Shown here in pieces: positions 1 to 6,700 of a DNA stretch of 34,569 bases. The notes under the pieces were generated by a model that was not told the origin of the DNA, ran no database searches, and saw nothing but the letters and a program-made list of their open reading frames with translations. Where the stretch lies: positions 1 through 34,569 of the forward strand of contig CAJTBF010000024.1 in assembly GCA_910574195.1 (NCBI GenBank), in the 5' to 3' direction. Source of the stretch: Lachnospiraceae bacterium (GTDB taxonomy: Bacteria; Bacillota; Clostridia; Lachnospirales; Lachnospiraceae). Made by a program: the position numbers and the translations under genes. The first letter of the stretch is position 1; every line of letters starts with the position of its first letter.

Positions 1-45
1 ATGACACCGATAGAATATAGAAACTATTTGAAAGATGCTGCATAA
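1..45 (+). CDS. IS3-family transposase OrfB, C-terminal fragment
   Basis: Only the last 14 codons are visible, with a TAA stop at 43-45. The residues T-P-I-E-Y-R fit the conserved end of the DDE transposase of IS3-family elements. In these, the sequence after the catalytic core ends with a YR-containing tail just before the right inverted repeat. No catalytic residue is visible, so function is inferred from the tail and from the IS-end-like sequence that follows. The gene is truncated by the window edge rather than demonstrably broken. Confidence 0.45.
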   Translation: MTPIEYRNYLKDAA

Positions 46-50
46 AAACT

Positions 51-76
51 CTGCCAGTCCTCTTTGCGACTGGCAG
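51..76 (+). terminator. Stem-loop after the transposase fragment
   Basis: CTGCCAGTC at 51-59 pairs perfectly with GACTGGCAG at 68-76 (9-bp stem, 8-nt loop). A T-rich tract follows at 85-97. It lies 6 bases after the transposase stop, so it is probably the transposase gene's terminator inside the IS end. Confidence 0.5.
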
Positions 77-164
77 GTAAAAATTTTTATTTTTTTAACT
101 GTCTACTTGACAGGGAGCGGTTCAAAAACTACACCAATCGGCTATGTAAAAGTTTATTCTGTTT

Positions 165-500
165 TTATCTGTTCTTATATGATAAGGCTTTCCTTATTCT
201 CTCTATATCCCATTTTTCTGGAAACAACACTGCCATAATATGAAACGCATCCATTAGTCCTGCAATATACGCATGGGTGCCGTATTCAAAATCCTGCTTT
301 TCCCTGCAATCAATAAGATGTTGGCAAACTTCCCTCTGTTCCTCCGTCAAATCAAGCTGGTTAAAGGCATCCTCCGCATATCCCTCATCCTTACTGTCTT
401 TTTGATAACTGGCATCAGCCTGTAACAATTTTAATACGGATTCGTCTTTTAATTTCTCTACTGCTATCTTCACCAGTTCTTTAAATTCCTTATCGCACAT
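165..500 (-). CDS. Small unknown protein of an accessory element (111 aa)
   Basis: I do not recognise a named family. The protein is acidic and probably helical, without signal peptide or membrane segment. Its C-terminal part, with YGTHAYIAGLMDAFHIM followed by a charged helix, looks like a compact helical domain. The ATG at 500 is chosen over a GTG at 503 because GGAGG sits 5 bases before the ATG. That ribosome binding site lies inside the end of the upstream gene at 490-687, and the two genes overlap by 11 bp, so translation is probably coupled. Position next to an IS end and outside the conserved origin block suggests accessory, possibly integrative-element, DNA; this is inference. Confidence 0.6.
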   Translation of the reverse strand: MCDKEFKELVKIAVEKLKDESVLKLLQADASYQKDSKDEGYAEDAFNQLDLTEEQREVCQHLIDCREKQDFEYGTHAYIAGLMDAFHIMAVLFPEKWDIERIRKALSYKNR

Positions 501-687
501 CACTTCCTCCTGCCAGTTCTACTCTTAATTTTTTAATAGGTGCATGGATAACCTTAAAAATAAGTTCGTCAACGCAGTCTGTATATCTGCCCTGCTGTAT
601 GAGCTGATTCTTCAGCTCCACAAGGCTATGTAGCAAAATGCTCCGCTCCCCACTGTCTACATACAAATGATTTTTCTTTTCTCTCAT
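490..687 (-). CDS. Small unknown protein of an accessory element (65 aa)
   Basis: This short protein of unknown function contains a helix-like stretch SILLHSLVELKNQLIQQG, then a Y-T-D-C-V-D-E-L motif and a basic K-K-L-R-V-E end. There is no membrane segment. The start could be GTG at 696 or ATG at 687. The ATG is preferred because GGTGAT lies just upstream at suitable spacing, but the choice is not firm. The gene overlaps the next one by 11 bp and carries that gene's Shine-Dalgarno sequence, so the pair forms a two-gene operon. No promoter was identified with confidence. Confidence 0.55.
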   Translation of the reverse strand: MREKKNHLYVDSGERSILLHSLVELKNQLIQQGRYTDCVDELIFKVIHAPIKKLRVELAGGSDVR

Positions 688-832
688 ATATATCACCGTC
701 CTTTTTTGATTTCATTATATAAGCAGATGTCACTATCATCAAATGTACGGGACTATGTAACACCAGAAAAAAGCTCTTTGAACGAGTAACTTTTGCCTTT
801 TTAATTAGCAGGATTTTTAGCACGATTTTTGC

Positions 833-959
833 TCCGATTAGCAGGAAAGGCATTTTGATTAGCTTGCTAATCATTAGCAAGCTAATCGGTGACGATAATT
901 AACAGTTCAATTTCTTTTTAGTCAAATCTGATTAGCAAAAACCGCTCCTGCTAATCGGA
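833..959. repeat. Cluster of TTAGCA-type inverted repeats and a 31-bp palindrome
   Basis: TCCGATTAGCAGGA at 833-846 recurs as a perfect inverted copy TCCTGCTAATCGGA at 946-959. Between them, GATTAGCTTGCTAAT (857-871) and ATTAGCAAGCTAATC (873-887) form a perfect palindrome around one central base. Further ATTAGCA copies lie at 804-810 and 931-937. No gene overlaps convincingly. The arrangement resembles a set of protein-binding sites, such as a recombinase or excisionase arm region or an iteron origin, next to the tRNA-Arg gene. The role is inferred. Confidence 0.7.
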
Positions 960-997
960 CATTGCTACGAGTTCAAATTTATTCGGAAAATGAGAAA

Positions 998-1031
998 CGC
1001 CGAAAACCTTGAAAAATCAATGTTTTCGGCG
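998..1031 (-). terminator. Stem-loop downstream of tRNA-Arg
   Basis: CGCCGAAAAC (998-1007) pairs perfectly with GTTTTCGGCG (1022-1031), giving a 10-bp stem with a 14-nt loop. It starts 11 bp after the 3' end of the intact tRNA-Arg. On the minus strand it is followed by TTTCTCATTTTC, a moderate T tract. It fits a rho-independent terminator for the tRNA transcript. Confidence 0.6.
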
Positions 1032-1041
1032 ATGTTTTCAG

Positions 1042-1115
1042 CGTCGCTAAGAGGATTTGAACCTCCGACCTACCGCTTAGGAGGCGGTCGCTCTATCCAA
1101 CTGAGCTATAGCGAC
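1042..1115 (-). tRNA. tRNA-Arg(CCT), intact
   Basis: A complete cloverleaf can be drawn. The acceptor stem is GTCGCTA with TAGCGAC, and the D-stem GAGC pairs with GCTC. The anticodon stem ACCGC/GCGGT encloses the loop CTCCTAA with anticodon CCT. The T-loop is TTCAAAT within GGAGG/CCTCT. The discriminator base is G and CCA is not encoded. It reads AGG codons. It is the last unit of a four-member array and sits directly beside accessory DNA, so it is a plausible integration site. Confidence 0.93.
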
Positions 1116-1188
1116 ATTCAAAAAATCTATATTTAGTTTTACTTGTTACCTTTTCCCTTGTCCTCTCAGGCGAATGTTATAACACTTT

Positions 1189-1228
1189 CTTAGGAGGCGT
1201 GTGCTCTATCCAGCTGAGCTACATGGAC
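1189..1228 (-). pseudogene. tRNA-Arg(CCT) 5'-half fragment
   Basis: The sequence from GTCCATG through the D-arm to the anticodon loop (CCTCCTAAG) matches the first 40 bases of a tRNA-Arg. It then breaks off into unrelated sequence with the palindrome GTGTTATAACAC. The acceptor strand GTCCATG differs from the neighbouring GTCGCTA, so this fragment derives from a different tRNA-Arg(CCT) allele. No 3' anticodon stem, T-arm or 3' acceptor strand follows. Confidence 0.75.
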
Positions 1229-1248
1229 ATTTATCAAAAATATTAAGT

Positions 1249-1321
1249 TGTATGCAAGATTTAGACTCGAACCATCTACCGCTTAGGAGGCGGTCGCTCT
1301 ATCCAACTGAGCTATAGCGAC
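1249..1321 (-). pseudogene. tRNA-Arg-like chimera with mismatched 3' end
   Basis: The 5' part is identical to the intact tRNA-Arg(CCT), including the anticodon stem-loop (ACCGC, CTCCTAA, GCGGT). After GCGGTAG the sequence becomes ATGGTTCGAGTCTAAATC, whose T-stem pairs poorly. The 3' end does not complement the 5' acceptor strand GTCGCTA. A functional acceptor stem cannot form, so this is most likely a pseudogene made by recombination at the anticodon-variable region. The 3' boundary is approximate. Confidence 0.7.
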
Positions 1322-1394
1322 ATTTAAAAAATCTATATTTAGTTTTACTTGTTACCTTTTCCCTTGTCCTCTCAGGCGAGTGTTATAACACTTT

Positions 1395-1434
1395 CTTAGG
1401 AGGCAGTCGCTCTATCCTACTGAGCTACAACGAC
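1395..1434 (-). pseudogene. tRNA-Arg(CCT) 5'-half fragment, promoter-proximal
   Basis: From GTCGTTG through D-arm and anticodon loop (CTGCCTCCTAAG) this is the 5' half of a tRNA-Arg(CCT). It breaks at the same base as the fragment at 1189-1228. Its acceptor strand GTCGTTG is a third variant. It is the unit nearest the promoter, so it may be the remnant of the original chromosomal gene. Confidence 0.75.
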
Positions 1435-1477
1435 AAACATAAAATTTATATTCTACTTATTCCTTTTGCACTTTCTT

Positions 1478-1506
1478 ATTCTAACATCAGATTTCCTGAA
1501 AATCAA
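1478..1506 (-). promoter_or_regulatory. Promoter of the tRNA-Arg array
   Basis: On the minus strand, TTGATT (1501-1506) is separated by 17 bp from TAGAAT (1478-1483). The likely transcription start is near 1470, about 35 bp before the first tRNA-like unit. It would transcribe through the three broken copies to reach the intact tRNA at 1042-1115. Confidence 0.6.
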
Positions 1507-1557
1507 TATATATTACATTTTAATTTTATATATTCAGAATCTTAAATCTGTATCTTC

Positions 1558-2433
1558 TCAGAAATTTATTTCCCCCTGAAGCCAAATCGTCCCTTTAAAC
1601 CTTCTTCCGATTTCAGGTTCTCCAAGCACTTCTTTTTTAGGAACACAAATATCAAACTGTAATTCATTCACATTTAGTTTCATTTGATATAATTTTTCAT
1701 TTGTAACATAATTTTCTCTTTCTCTTATAGCCAATATTTCCCCCATAATAGAATACATATCACATTCTACGCCATAGGGCATAAAATAAGTATCTACAAT
1801 CGTAAATATATCTTCGTGCAAAATTCTTCGAGATACTTTGGAATATGTATCAATATCATCCAAAGTTAAAGTTTCTATTGCCGTCGGATCTCCATTTTTC
1901 GCTGCATTTAAAAGATTTCTTCGATTGGTAGATGCCTCATTTTCAATTTTTATTTGTTCCTGATTCTTTTTTACAGGAAGCAGGATATTGCCGGATAAAG
2001 CCAAACCTGAAAAAGTAACGGAAGTATTTAATCTGGATTCTATACCTAACTGCCGTTCTTTCATATATTCAATTCCATTTTTTAAATAAAATATCAAACT
2101 GATTCCAACTTTCGGATCCTCACAAATACCAATATACTGCTCCCTGTCAATTCTTCTTTCCACAAGAACTTCAGAAAATGTAGAAATACCACTGCCATTA
2201 AAATAAGGTGTATAATAATCTGCATCAAAATGATCTGTCTGATCTAATTCTCCATACAAAGTAATTCCGATTTCCTGTCCATATTCTTTCTGTAATTCGC
2301 AAAAGTCAGCAATTTCATTATATGAGACAACCGTCTGATGAGTAAATTCGTTCTCTACCTGATGTAACAAATCTTTCAATTCCTTTTTTGTATGAATATT
2401 ACCAAAACCAATTGCCTTTAAATATTGATGCAT
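1558..2433 (-). CDS. DUF3881 family protein (291 aa)
   Basis: The N-terminus MHQYLKAIGF and the overall length fit the DUF3881 family, found in Lachnospiraceae and commonly next to serS. Function is unknown. The protein appears soluble, with no signal peptide or membrane helix. The annotated start is ATG at 2433; an upstream TTG at 2445 is in frame, but its own codon is part of the TTGGAG ribosome binding site of the ATG. It follows serS by about 33 bp on the same strand with no visible terminator, so it is probably the last gene of the parA-parB-DUF4446-serS-DUF3881 run. Confidence 0.8.
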   Translation of the reverse strand: MHQYLKAIGFGNIHTKKELKDLLHQVENEFTHQTVVSYNEIADFCELQKEYGQEIGITLYGELDQTDHFDADYYTPYFNGSGISTFSEVLVERRIDREQYIGICEDPKVGISLIFYLKNGIEYMKERQLGIESRLNTSVTFSGLALSGNILLPVKKNQEQIKIENEASTNRRNLLNAAKNGDPTAIETLTLDDIDTYSKVSRRILHEDIFTIVDTYFMPYGVECDMYSIMGEILAIRERENYVTNEKLYQMKLNVNELQFDICVPKKEVLGEPEIGRRFKGTIWLQGEINF

Positions 2434-2466
2434 GATATTCTCCAATTTTTTATTTTTCGGCTATTT

Positions 2467-3753
2467 TTATTTTTTAGGTACAATTACAGAATTTCCACCC
2501 ATATATAATCTTAATGCTTCCGGAATTTTTACAGAACCATCCTCCTGAAGATTATTTTCCAAAAATGCAATCAACATTCTGGGCGGAGCAACTACTGTAT
2601 TATTCAGTGTATGCGCAAAATACTTTCCTTTTTCCCCTTTCACACGAATTCCAAGTCTTCTTGCCTGTGCATCTCCAAGATTGGAACAACTTCCTACCTC
2701 AAAATATTTTTTCTGCCTTGGAGACCATGCCTCTACATCAACAGACTTTACTTTTAAATCTGCCAGATCACCGGAACAACATTCTAAAGTACGAACGGGA
2801 ATATCCAGAGAACGGAATAAATCTACCGTATTCTTCCATAATTTTTCATACCACATACTACTGTCTTCTGGTTTACATACAACTATCATTTCCTGTTTTT
2901 CAAATTGATGGATTCTATATACTCCTCTTTCCTCAATTCCATGCGCCCCTTTTTCTTTCCGAAAACATGGAGAATAGCTGGTCAAAGTCTGCGGCAGCTC
3001 CTTTTCCGTCAACTGCGTATCAATAAATTTTCCAATCATAGAATGTTCACTGGTTCCAATTAAATATAAGTCTTCCCCTTCAATTTTATACATCATTGCG
3101 TCCATTTCCGCAAAACTCATAACTCCGGTCACCACATTGCTTCGGATCATAAAGGGCGGAACACAGTACGTAAATCCCCTGTTAATCATAAAATCTCTTG
3201 CATAGGCAATTACTGCTGAATGTAATCTCGCAATATCCCCCATCAAATAATAAAATCCATTTCCGGCAACTTTTCTTGCACTATCCATATCAATTCCATC
3301 AAATTTTTCCATAATTTCTGTATGATAAGGAATCTCAAAATCAGGTATGACAGGTTCCCCAAAACGTTCTACTTCCACATTTTCACTGTCATCTTTTCCA
3401 ATCGGAACGGAAGGATCAATGATATTCGGAATTGTCATCATATTTTTCTTTAATTTCGCTTCTACTTCTTTTTCCTCTATGGTTAAACTTTCTACTCTAT
3501 TTGCATTTTCTGTAATCTTCTTTTTTAATTCACCTGCTTCCTGCTTTTTTCCCTGGGCCATCATTGCCCCAATTTGTTTCGAAATTTTGTTTTTTTCTGC
3601 ACGAAGTGCCTCTACTTCCTGCTTAATCTCCCTATTTCTTATATCAAGTTCCAATACTTCATCAACTAATGGCAGCTTTTCATCCTGAAATTTATTTTTT
3701 ATATTCTGTTTCACAATCTCCGGATTTGTTCTTACAAATTTAATATCTAACAT
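2467..3753 (-). CDS. serS: Serine--tRNA ligase
   Basis: Cytoplasmic class II aminoacyl-tRNA synthetase that charges tRNA-Ser. The N-terminal ~110 residues form the long antiparallel coiled coil that grips the tRNA-Ser variable arm (charged helices around residues 30-105). The catalytic domain shows GTSEHSMIGKF, the motif 2 region FRKEKGAHGIEERGVYRIHQ, and motif 3 near the C-terminus (LNNTVVAPPRMLIAFLENN). At 428 aa it has the normal family length. ATG at 3753 is preceded by a GAGGAGG-type ribosome binding site. It lies 32 bp after the DUF4446 gene. I see no T-box leader in that gap, so it is probably co-transcribed with the par operon. Confidence 0.97.
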   Translation of the reverse strand: MLDIKFVRTNPEIVKQNIKNKFQDEKLPLVDEVLELDIRNREIKQEVEALRAEKNKISKQIGAMMAQGKKQEAGELKKKITENANRVESLTIEEKEVEAKLKKNMMTIPNIIDPSVPIGKDDSENVEVERFGEPVIPDFEIPYHTEIMEKFDGIDMDSARKVAGNGFYYLMGDIARLHSAVIAYARDFMINRGFTYCVPPFMIRSNVVTGVMSFAEMDAMMYKIEGEDLYLIGTSEHSMIGKFIDTQLTEKELPQTLTSYSPCFRKEKGAHGIEERGVYRIHQFEKQEMIVVCKPEDSSMWYEKLWKNTVDLFRSLDIPVRTLECCSGDLADLKVKSVDVEAWSPRQKKYFEVGSCSNLGDAQARRLGIRVKGEKGKYFAHTLNNTVVAPPRMLIAFLENNLQEDGSVKIPEALRLYMGGNSVIVPKK

Positions 3754-3785
3754 AGCAGCATTCCTCCTCTTTCTACTTGAAATTT

Positions 3786-4325
3786 TTATTTTAGTTTTAA
3801 TTTTACATCTTTCAAATCATATGCTTCCTGAAAAATTGCTCTTTCTAATGATTCTTTTTCTTCTTCCGCAAGTTCGATATAACTTTCCCCTTTTACAATT
3901 TCTTTAATATACGTATAGCACCCTTCACGACTATGCATAGAATTTAAAATCCATCCATTATTTTCTTCGTCCAGCAGAGTTAACGCAAAACTTAAGTTTC
4001 CACCCATTTCCCAGAAAGCATCATATTTTACAATTCCGACTTTTTGATAATTTTTTCTTATTTTTTTTTGAATAGAACGGATATCTTCTGTATTTTTCTT
4101 CGCTATTTCTGAAATAGAATCCAACTCTTTAAATTTCAGCAAAATACTGTCTTCCAAATTCTTTCCATCTTTTCCACGCATAAACGAAGAATAATTTGTT
4201 TTTAATCGATTATATTTCATATGCACACTAATTACCAAAATCAGCAGCAATATGTCAATCATGAATGACAGGATCATAAAATGTACAGGATCAATATTAA
4301 AATTTGAAATAATTCCACTTTCCAT
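3786..4325 (-). CDS. DUF4446 family membrane-anchored protein (179 aa)
   Basis: Function is unknown. One hydrophobic segment lies at about residues 14-36 (FMILSFMIDILLLILVISV), followed by a basic patch and a probable coiled coil (residues ~55-95). A compact domain then contains GIVKYDAFWEMGGNLSFALTLLD and the S-R-E-G-C-Y-T-Y-I-K-E motif typical of DUF4446. The family is recurrently encoded just downstream of parB in clostridia. Here it starts 53 bp after parB on the same strand. A link to membrane-associated chromosome segregation is inference from context only. GGAGGG precedes the ATG at 4325. Confidence 0.85.
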   Translation of the reverse strand: MESGIISNFNIDPVHFMILSFMIDILLLILVISVHMKYNRLKTNYSSFMRGKDGKNLEDSILLKFKELDSISEIAKKNTEDIRSIQKKIRKNYQKVGIVKYDAFWEMGGNLSFALTLLDEENNGWILNSMHSREGCYTYIKEIVKGESYIELAEEEKESLERAIFQEAYDLKDVKLKLK

Positions 4326-4378
4326 TGATCTGTTCCCTCCTTCTATTATTCACTGCATGCATATCACTGAATATCCTG

Positions 4379-5425
4379 TCAATGTATACTCATAATCAAA
4401 TCATAAATTCTCTCTAATTCCTCTTCGGAATAATATTCAATTTCTATTTTTCCTTTTCCATTTGCTTTCGCATGAATATTTACTTTAGTTCCTATTACAT
4501 TCTTTAATTTTTCCTGAATATCGTCGTATACAAACATGTGTTCTATTTTCTTTTTTTCAGTAGCTTTTTTTGGTGTTTTCAGCGACTTTACTAATTTTTC
4601 TGTTTCACGAACACTTAATTTTTCATCAAAAATTTTAGATGCCAAAATAAACTGTTGTTCCTCATCCTCAATCGCAAGAAGTGCTCTTGCATGTCCGGTT
4701 GATATCATATCATCAATTACCATCTGCTGTACTTTACTACTTAATCTTAATAACCTCATAGAATTTGTTACTGCAGTTCTGCTTTTTGAAACTCTTTCTG
4801 CTACTTCATCCTGTTTCAAATGAAATTCTTCCAATAAGCGTTTAAAAGCTACTGCTTCTTCTATCGGATTTAAATTTTCTCTTTGTATATTTTCAATTAA
4901 AGAAATTTCTACAATTTCTTGATCTGTATATTCCTTTATTAAAACAGGAACTTCTTTTAATCCGGCAATTTTTGCTGCACGCCATCTTCTCTCTCCTGCT
5001 ATTATTTCATAATAATCATTTTTCTTCTTTACTAAAAGCGGCTGCAGGATACCAAATTGTTTTATGGAATCGGCAAGTTCTAAAAGAGCATCTTCATCAA
5101 ATTCTTTTCTTGGTTGATTTCTATTTGGTTCCACTTGATTCAACTTTACCAATATACCGCCTTCCGAAGAATTCATTTCTATATCAGTTCCATCATTTTT
5201 TGTTTCTCGTATATTTAATTCTATTTCTTTTTCATTTGAATTTTCCACATAGTTTAATGATTCATTAGAAGTTCTTACATTACTTTTTGTCTCATCTAAA
5301 GTTTCTATTTCATTTTTTATTGCTGTCGTTTTTGTATGCTTTGATTCATTTTTAGCAATTCTACTATTTCGATCCGGTATAAGACTATCCAAACCTTTGC
5401 CAAGTCCATTCCTTTTTGATGGCAT
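4379..5425 (-). CDS. parB: ParB/Spo0J chromosome-partitioning protein
   Basis: ParB is a CTP-dependent DNA clamp that loads at parS and spreads on nearby DNA. The N-terminus (KRNGLGKGLDSLIP) is the conserved ParA-stimulating segment. A long Asn/Glu/Lys-rich linker (~20-90) is followed by the CTP-binding ParB domain with the NQPRKEF, GERRWRAAK and ENIQRENLNPIEEA motifs. The helix-turn-helix parS reader (LKQDEVAERVSKSRTAVTN) and a C-terminal dimerisation region complete the protein. At 348 aa it is longer than B. subtilis Spo0J (282 aa), mainly because of the linker. It starts 3 bp after parA, with a GGGGAGG ribosome binding site. Four perfect parS sites lie upstream of the operon. Confidence 0.97.
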   Translation of the reverse strand: MPSKRNGLGKGLDSLIPDRNSRIAKNESKHTKTTAIKNEIETLDETKSNVRTSNESLNYVENSNEKEIELNIRETKNDGTDIEMNSSEGGILVKLNQVEPNRNQPRKEFDEDALLELADSIKQFGILQPLLVKKKNDYYEIIAGERRWRAAKIAGLKEVPVLIKEYTDQEIVEISLIENIQRENLNPIEEAVAFKRLLEEFHLKQDEVAERVSKSRTAVTNSMRLLRLSSKVQQMVIDDMISTGHARALLAIEDEEQQFILASKIFDEKLSVRETEKLVKSLKTPKKATEKKKIEHMFVYDDIQEKLKNVIGTKVNIHAKANGKGKIEIEYYSEEELERIYDLIMSIH

Positions 5426-5428
5426 TCC

Positions 5429-6196
5429 TTAATCCTCCCCTTTACGAATCACTTCTTCTGCTAACTGCATATAACTTTCTGCACCCGCTGATTTAGGATC
5501 ATACAAATTAATTGGCATTCCATAACTCGGCGCCTCTGCAAGACGTATATTTCTAGGAATGATTGTTTTATAGATATTTTGTTCCAGATTATCTTTCACA
5601 TTTTCCACTACCTGCAAAGAAAGATTTGTCCTTGCATCATACATTGTGAATACAACTCCTTCTATTTTTAAAGATGCATTAAGACGTTCCTGGACTAACT
5701 CGATCGTATGTATCAACTGGCTCAATCCTTCCAACGCATAATACTCACATTGTATTGGCACTAAAATAGAATCAGCAGTTGTCATTGCATTTATTGTCAA
5801 CATACTTAAAGCAGGAGGACAATCTATAATTACAAAATCATAATTTTCTTTTACTTTTTCCATCTCTGTTTTTATAATAAACTCTTTATTTTCAACCCCG
5901 ATTAGTTCAATCTCTGCCGCTGAAAGATCTATATTTGAAGGGAGTACGTCAAGATTATCCAGTACACCTTCATAAATGCATTCCTCTATTCCAGCTTCCC
6001 CGATAATTAAATCATATACGTTCTTTTCAATATTATCTTTATCAACACCCAAACCACTTGTCATATTTCCTTGTGGGTCCATGTCCAATGCTAATACCTT
6101 TTTCCCAAGACCAGCAAGACAGGAAGATAAATTAATGGCAGTTGTTGTTTTTCCAACGCCTCCTTTTTGATTGGCAATTGCAATAATTCTACTCAT
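5429..6196 (-). CDS. parA: ParA/Soj chromosome-partitioning ATPase
   Basis: Deviant Walker-type ATPase of the ParA/MinD superfamily that works with ParB in origin segregation and, in B. subtilis, controls DnaA. The protein shows KGGVGKTTTAINL with both the signature and Walker lysines (residues ~11-18), LALDMDPQGN (Walker A') and VIIDCPPAL (Walker B). The start is ATG at 6196. A TTG at 6217 is in frame but overlaps the ribosome binding site AGGAAAGGAG of the ATG. At 255 aa it is close to Soj (253 aa). It is the first gene of the par operon, with an extended -10 promoter and a parS site immediately upstream. Confidence 0.97.
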   Translation of the reverse strand: MSRIIAIANQKGGVGKTTTAINLSSCLAGLGKKVLALDMDPQGNMTSGLGVDKDNIEKNVYDLIIGEAGIEECIYEGVLDNLDVLPSNIDLSAAEIELIGVENKEFIIKTEMEKVKENYDFVIIDCPPALSMLTINAMTTADSILVPIQCEYYALEGLSQLIHTIELVQERLNASLKIEGVVFTMYDARTNLSLQVVENVKDNLEQNIYKTIIPRNIRLAEAPSYGMPINLYDPKSAGAESYMQLAEEVIRKGED

Positions 6197-6226
6197 TTGT
6201 AGTACTCCTTTCCTCAAGACTTTTTT

Positions 6227-6255
6227 ATTATAACACTTATTGAAAATATAATCTA
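6227..6255 (-). promoter_or_regulatory. Promoter of the parA operon
   Basis: On the minus strand an extended -10, TG-T-TATAAT, has its TATAAT at 6227-6232. A weak -35 (TAGATT) lies 17 bp upstream. The parS site at 6263-6278 begins only 7 bp beyond the -35, so ParB loading there could affect transcription of its own operon. That regulatory effect is inference. Confidence 0.5.
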
Positions 6256-6262
6256 TACAAAA

Positions 6263-6278
6263 TGTTTCACGTGAAACA
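6263..6278. promoter_or_regulatory. parS site 1
   Basis: TGTTTCACGTGAAACA, a perfect match to the Firmicutes parS consensus, is extended here to a 24-bp perfect palindrome (AAAATG...CATTTT). It lies just upstream of the parA promoter. Confidence 0.95.
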
Positions 6279-6482
6279 TTTTTTACAATAAAATAACTGA
6301 TACTATTTCATATAATAGCGTACCTTATTAAATCCAATGTTTCTATTTATATAAAACAACTTAATCACAAGATGTATGGCTAATTATTGTCTGCATTTAT
6401 ATCTCATAGTTTATTTCTATGCAAACAAAAAATTAGTACAAAACGGACTATTCTTATGGAGCATATTTAGTATAACCTTATC

Positions 6483-6673
6483 GGACAAAAGCAGTCGTCC
6501 GCCAGGGCAGAAATACTTGTCCACATCACCCCACTTTCGCTTCTCAAAAAACGTAACAGACGCTAAACTCGAAAAAAACTCGTTAAGCGCTGACGTTTTT
6601 TGAGAGGTTCTGATACGCAAGTATTTCTGCCCTGACTATTTTTTTTCAAAAATGTAAGATGTGTTCCGGTAAG
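6483..6673 (+). repeat. Long-hairpin repeat element, copy A
   Basis: This 191-bp sequence recurs at 26010-26201 in the same orientation. It can fold into nested stems. The outer stem pairs 6503-6519 with 6618-6634 (17 of 17 pairs). A middle stem pairs 6540-6554 with 6593-6607 (15 pairs, one wobble). An inner hairpin is formed by CAG-CGCT-AA and TTAAGCG-CTG. A conserved single-stranded stretch, TCCACATCACCCC, follows the outer 5' strand. Open frames of 67-75 codons cross it on both strands but seem to be by-products of the palindrome. No transposase or terminal target duplication is visible. It could be a structured RNA or a non-autonomous hairpin element. Confidence 0.75.
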
Positions 6674-6700
6674 TTATACTAATTGGACTACTAATCTCCA

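Larger units (their letters stand above)
1..124 (+). mobile_element. 3' end of an IS3-family insertion sequence (partial, cut by window start)
   Basis: The first 45 bases read as an open frame ending MTPIEYRNYLKDAA-stop. This resembles the usual C-terminal tail of IS3-family OrfB transposases (K-G-M-T/S-P-x-x-Y-R). A stem-loop follows, and then at 99-124 the sequence CTGTCTACTTGACAGGGAGC continuing to a terminal CA. That layout is typical of the right terminal repeat of IS3/IS150-type elements. The left end and the rest of the transposase lie outside the window, so the family call rests on a short stretch. The element ends about 40 bp from the stop codon of the small gene at 165-500. Confidence 0.5.
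1070..1404. repeat. 129-bp direct repeat spanning tRNA halves and spacer
   Basis: Positions 1070-1198 and 1276-1404 are direct repeats with a constant offset of 206 bp and only two mismatches (at 1119 and 1178 in the first copy). Each copy contains the 5' two-thirds of a tRNA-Arg(CCT), an AT-rich spacer, the palindrome GTGTTATAACAC, and the anticodon-loop end of the next broken tRNA. The copies explain how the tRNA fragments were multiplied. Confidence 0.85.

Noticed and set aside
626-880. Open frame of 84 codons on the minus strand
   Set aside because: It overlaps the better supported small gene at 490-687, runs into the palindrome cluster, and has no ribosome binding site or recognisable domain.
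1189-1434. tRNA-Arg interrupted by a group I intron
   Set aside because: The sequence after each 5' half leads to another 5' half rather than to the missing 3' exon, and it is too short for a group I intron core.
2514-3026. Open frame of 170 codons on the plus strand
   Set aside because: It lies antisense within serS, whose minus-strand product is unmistakable; composition is that of a shadow frame.
3754-3785. Possible T-box or riboswitch leader before serS
   Set aside because: Only 32 bp separate serS from the upstream gene, too short for a T-box, and no specifier or T-box sequence is seen.
6376-6620. Overlapping open frames on both strands across long-hairpin copy A
   Set aside because: They arise from the palindromic sequence; copy B lacks a matching frame, so coding is not conserved between the copies.
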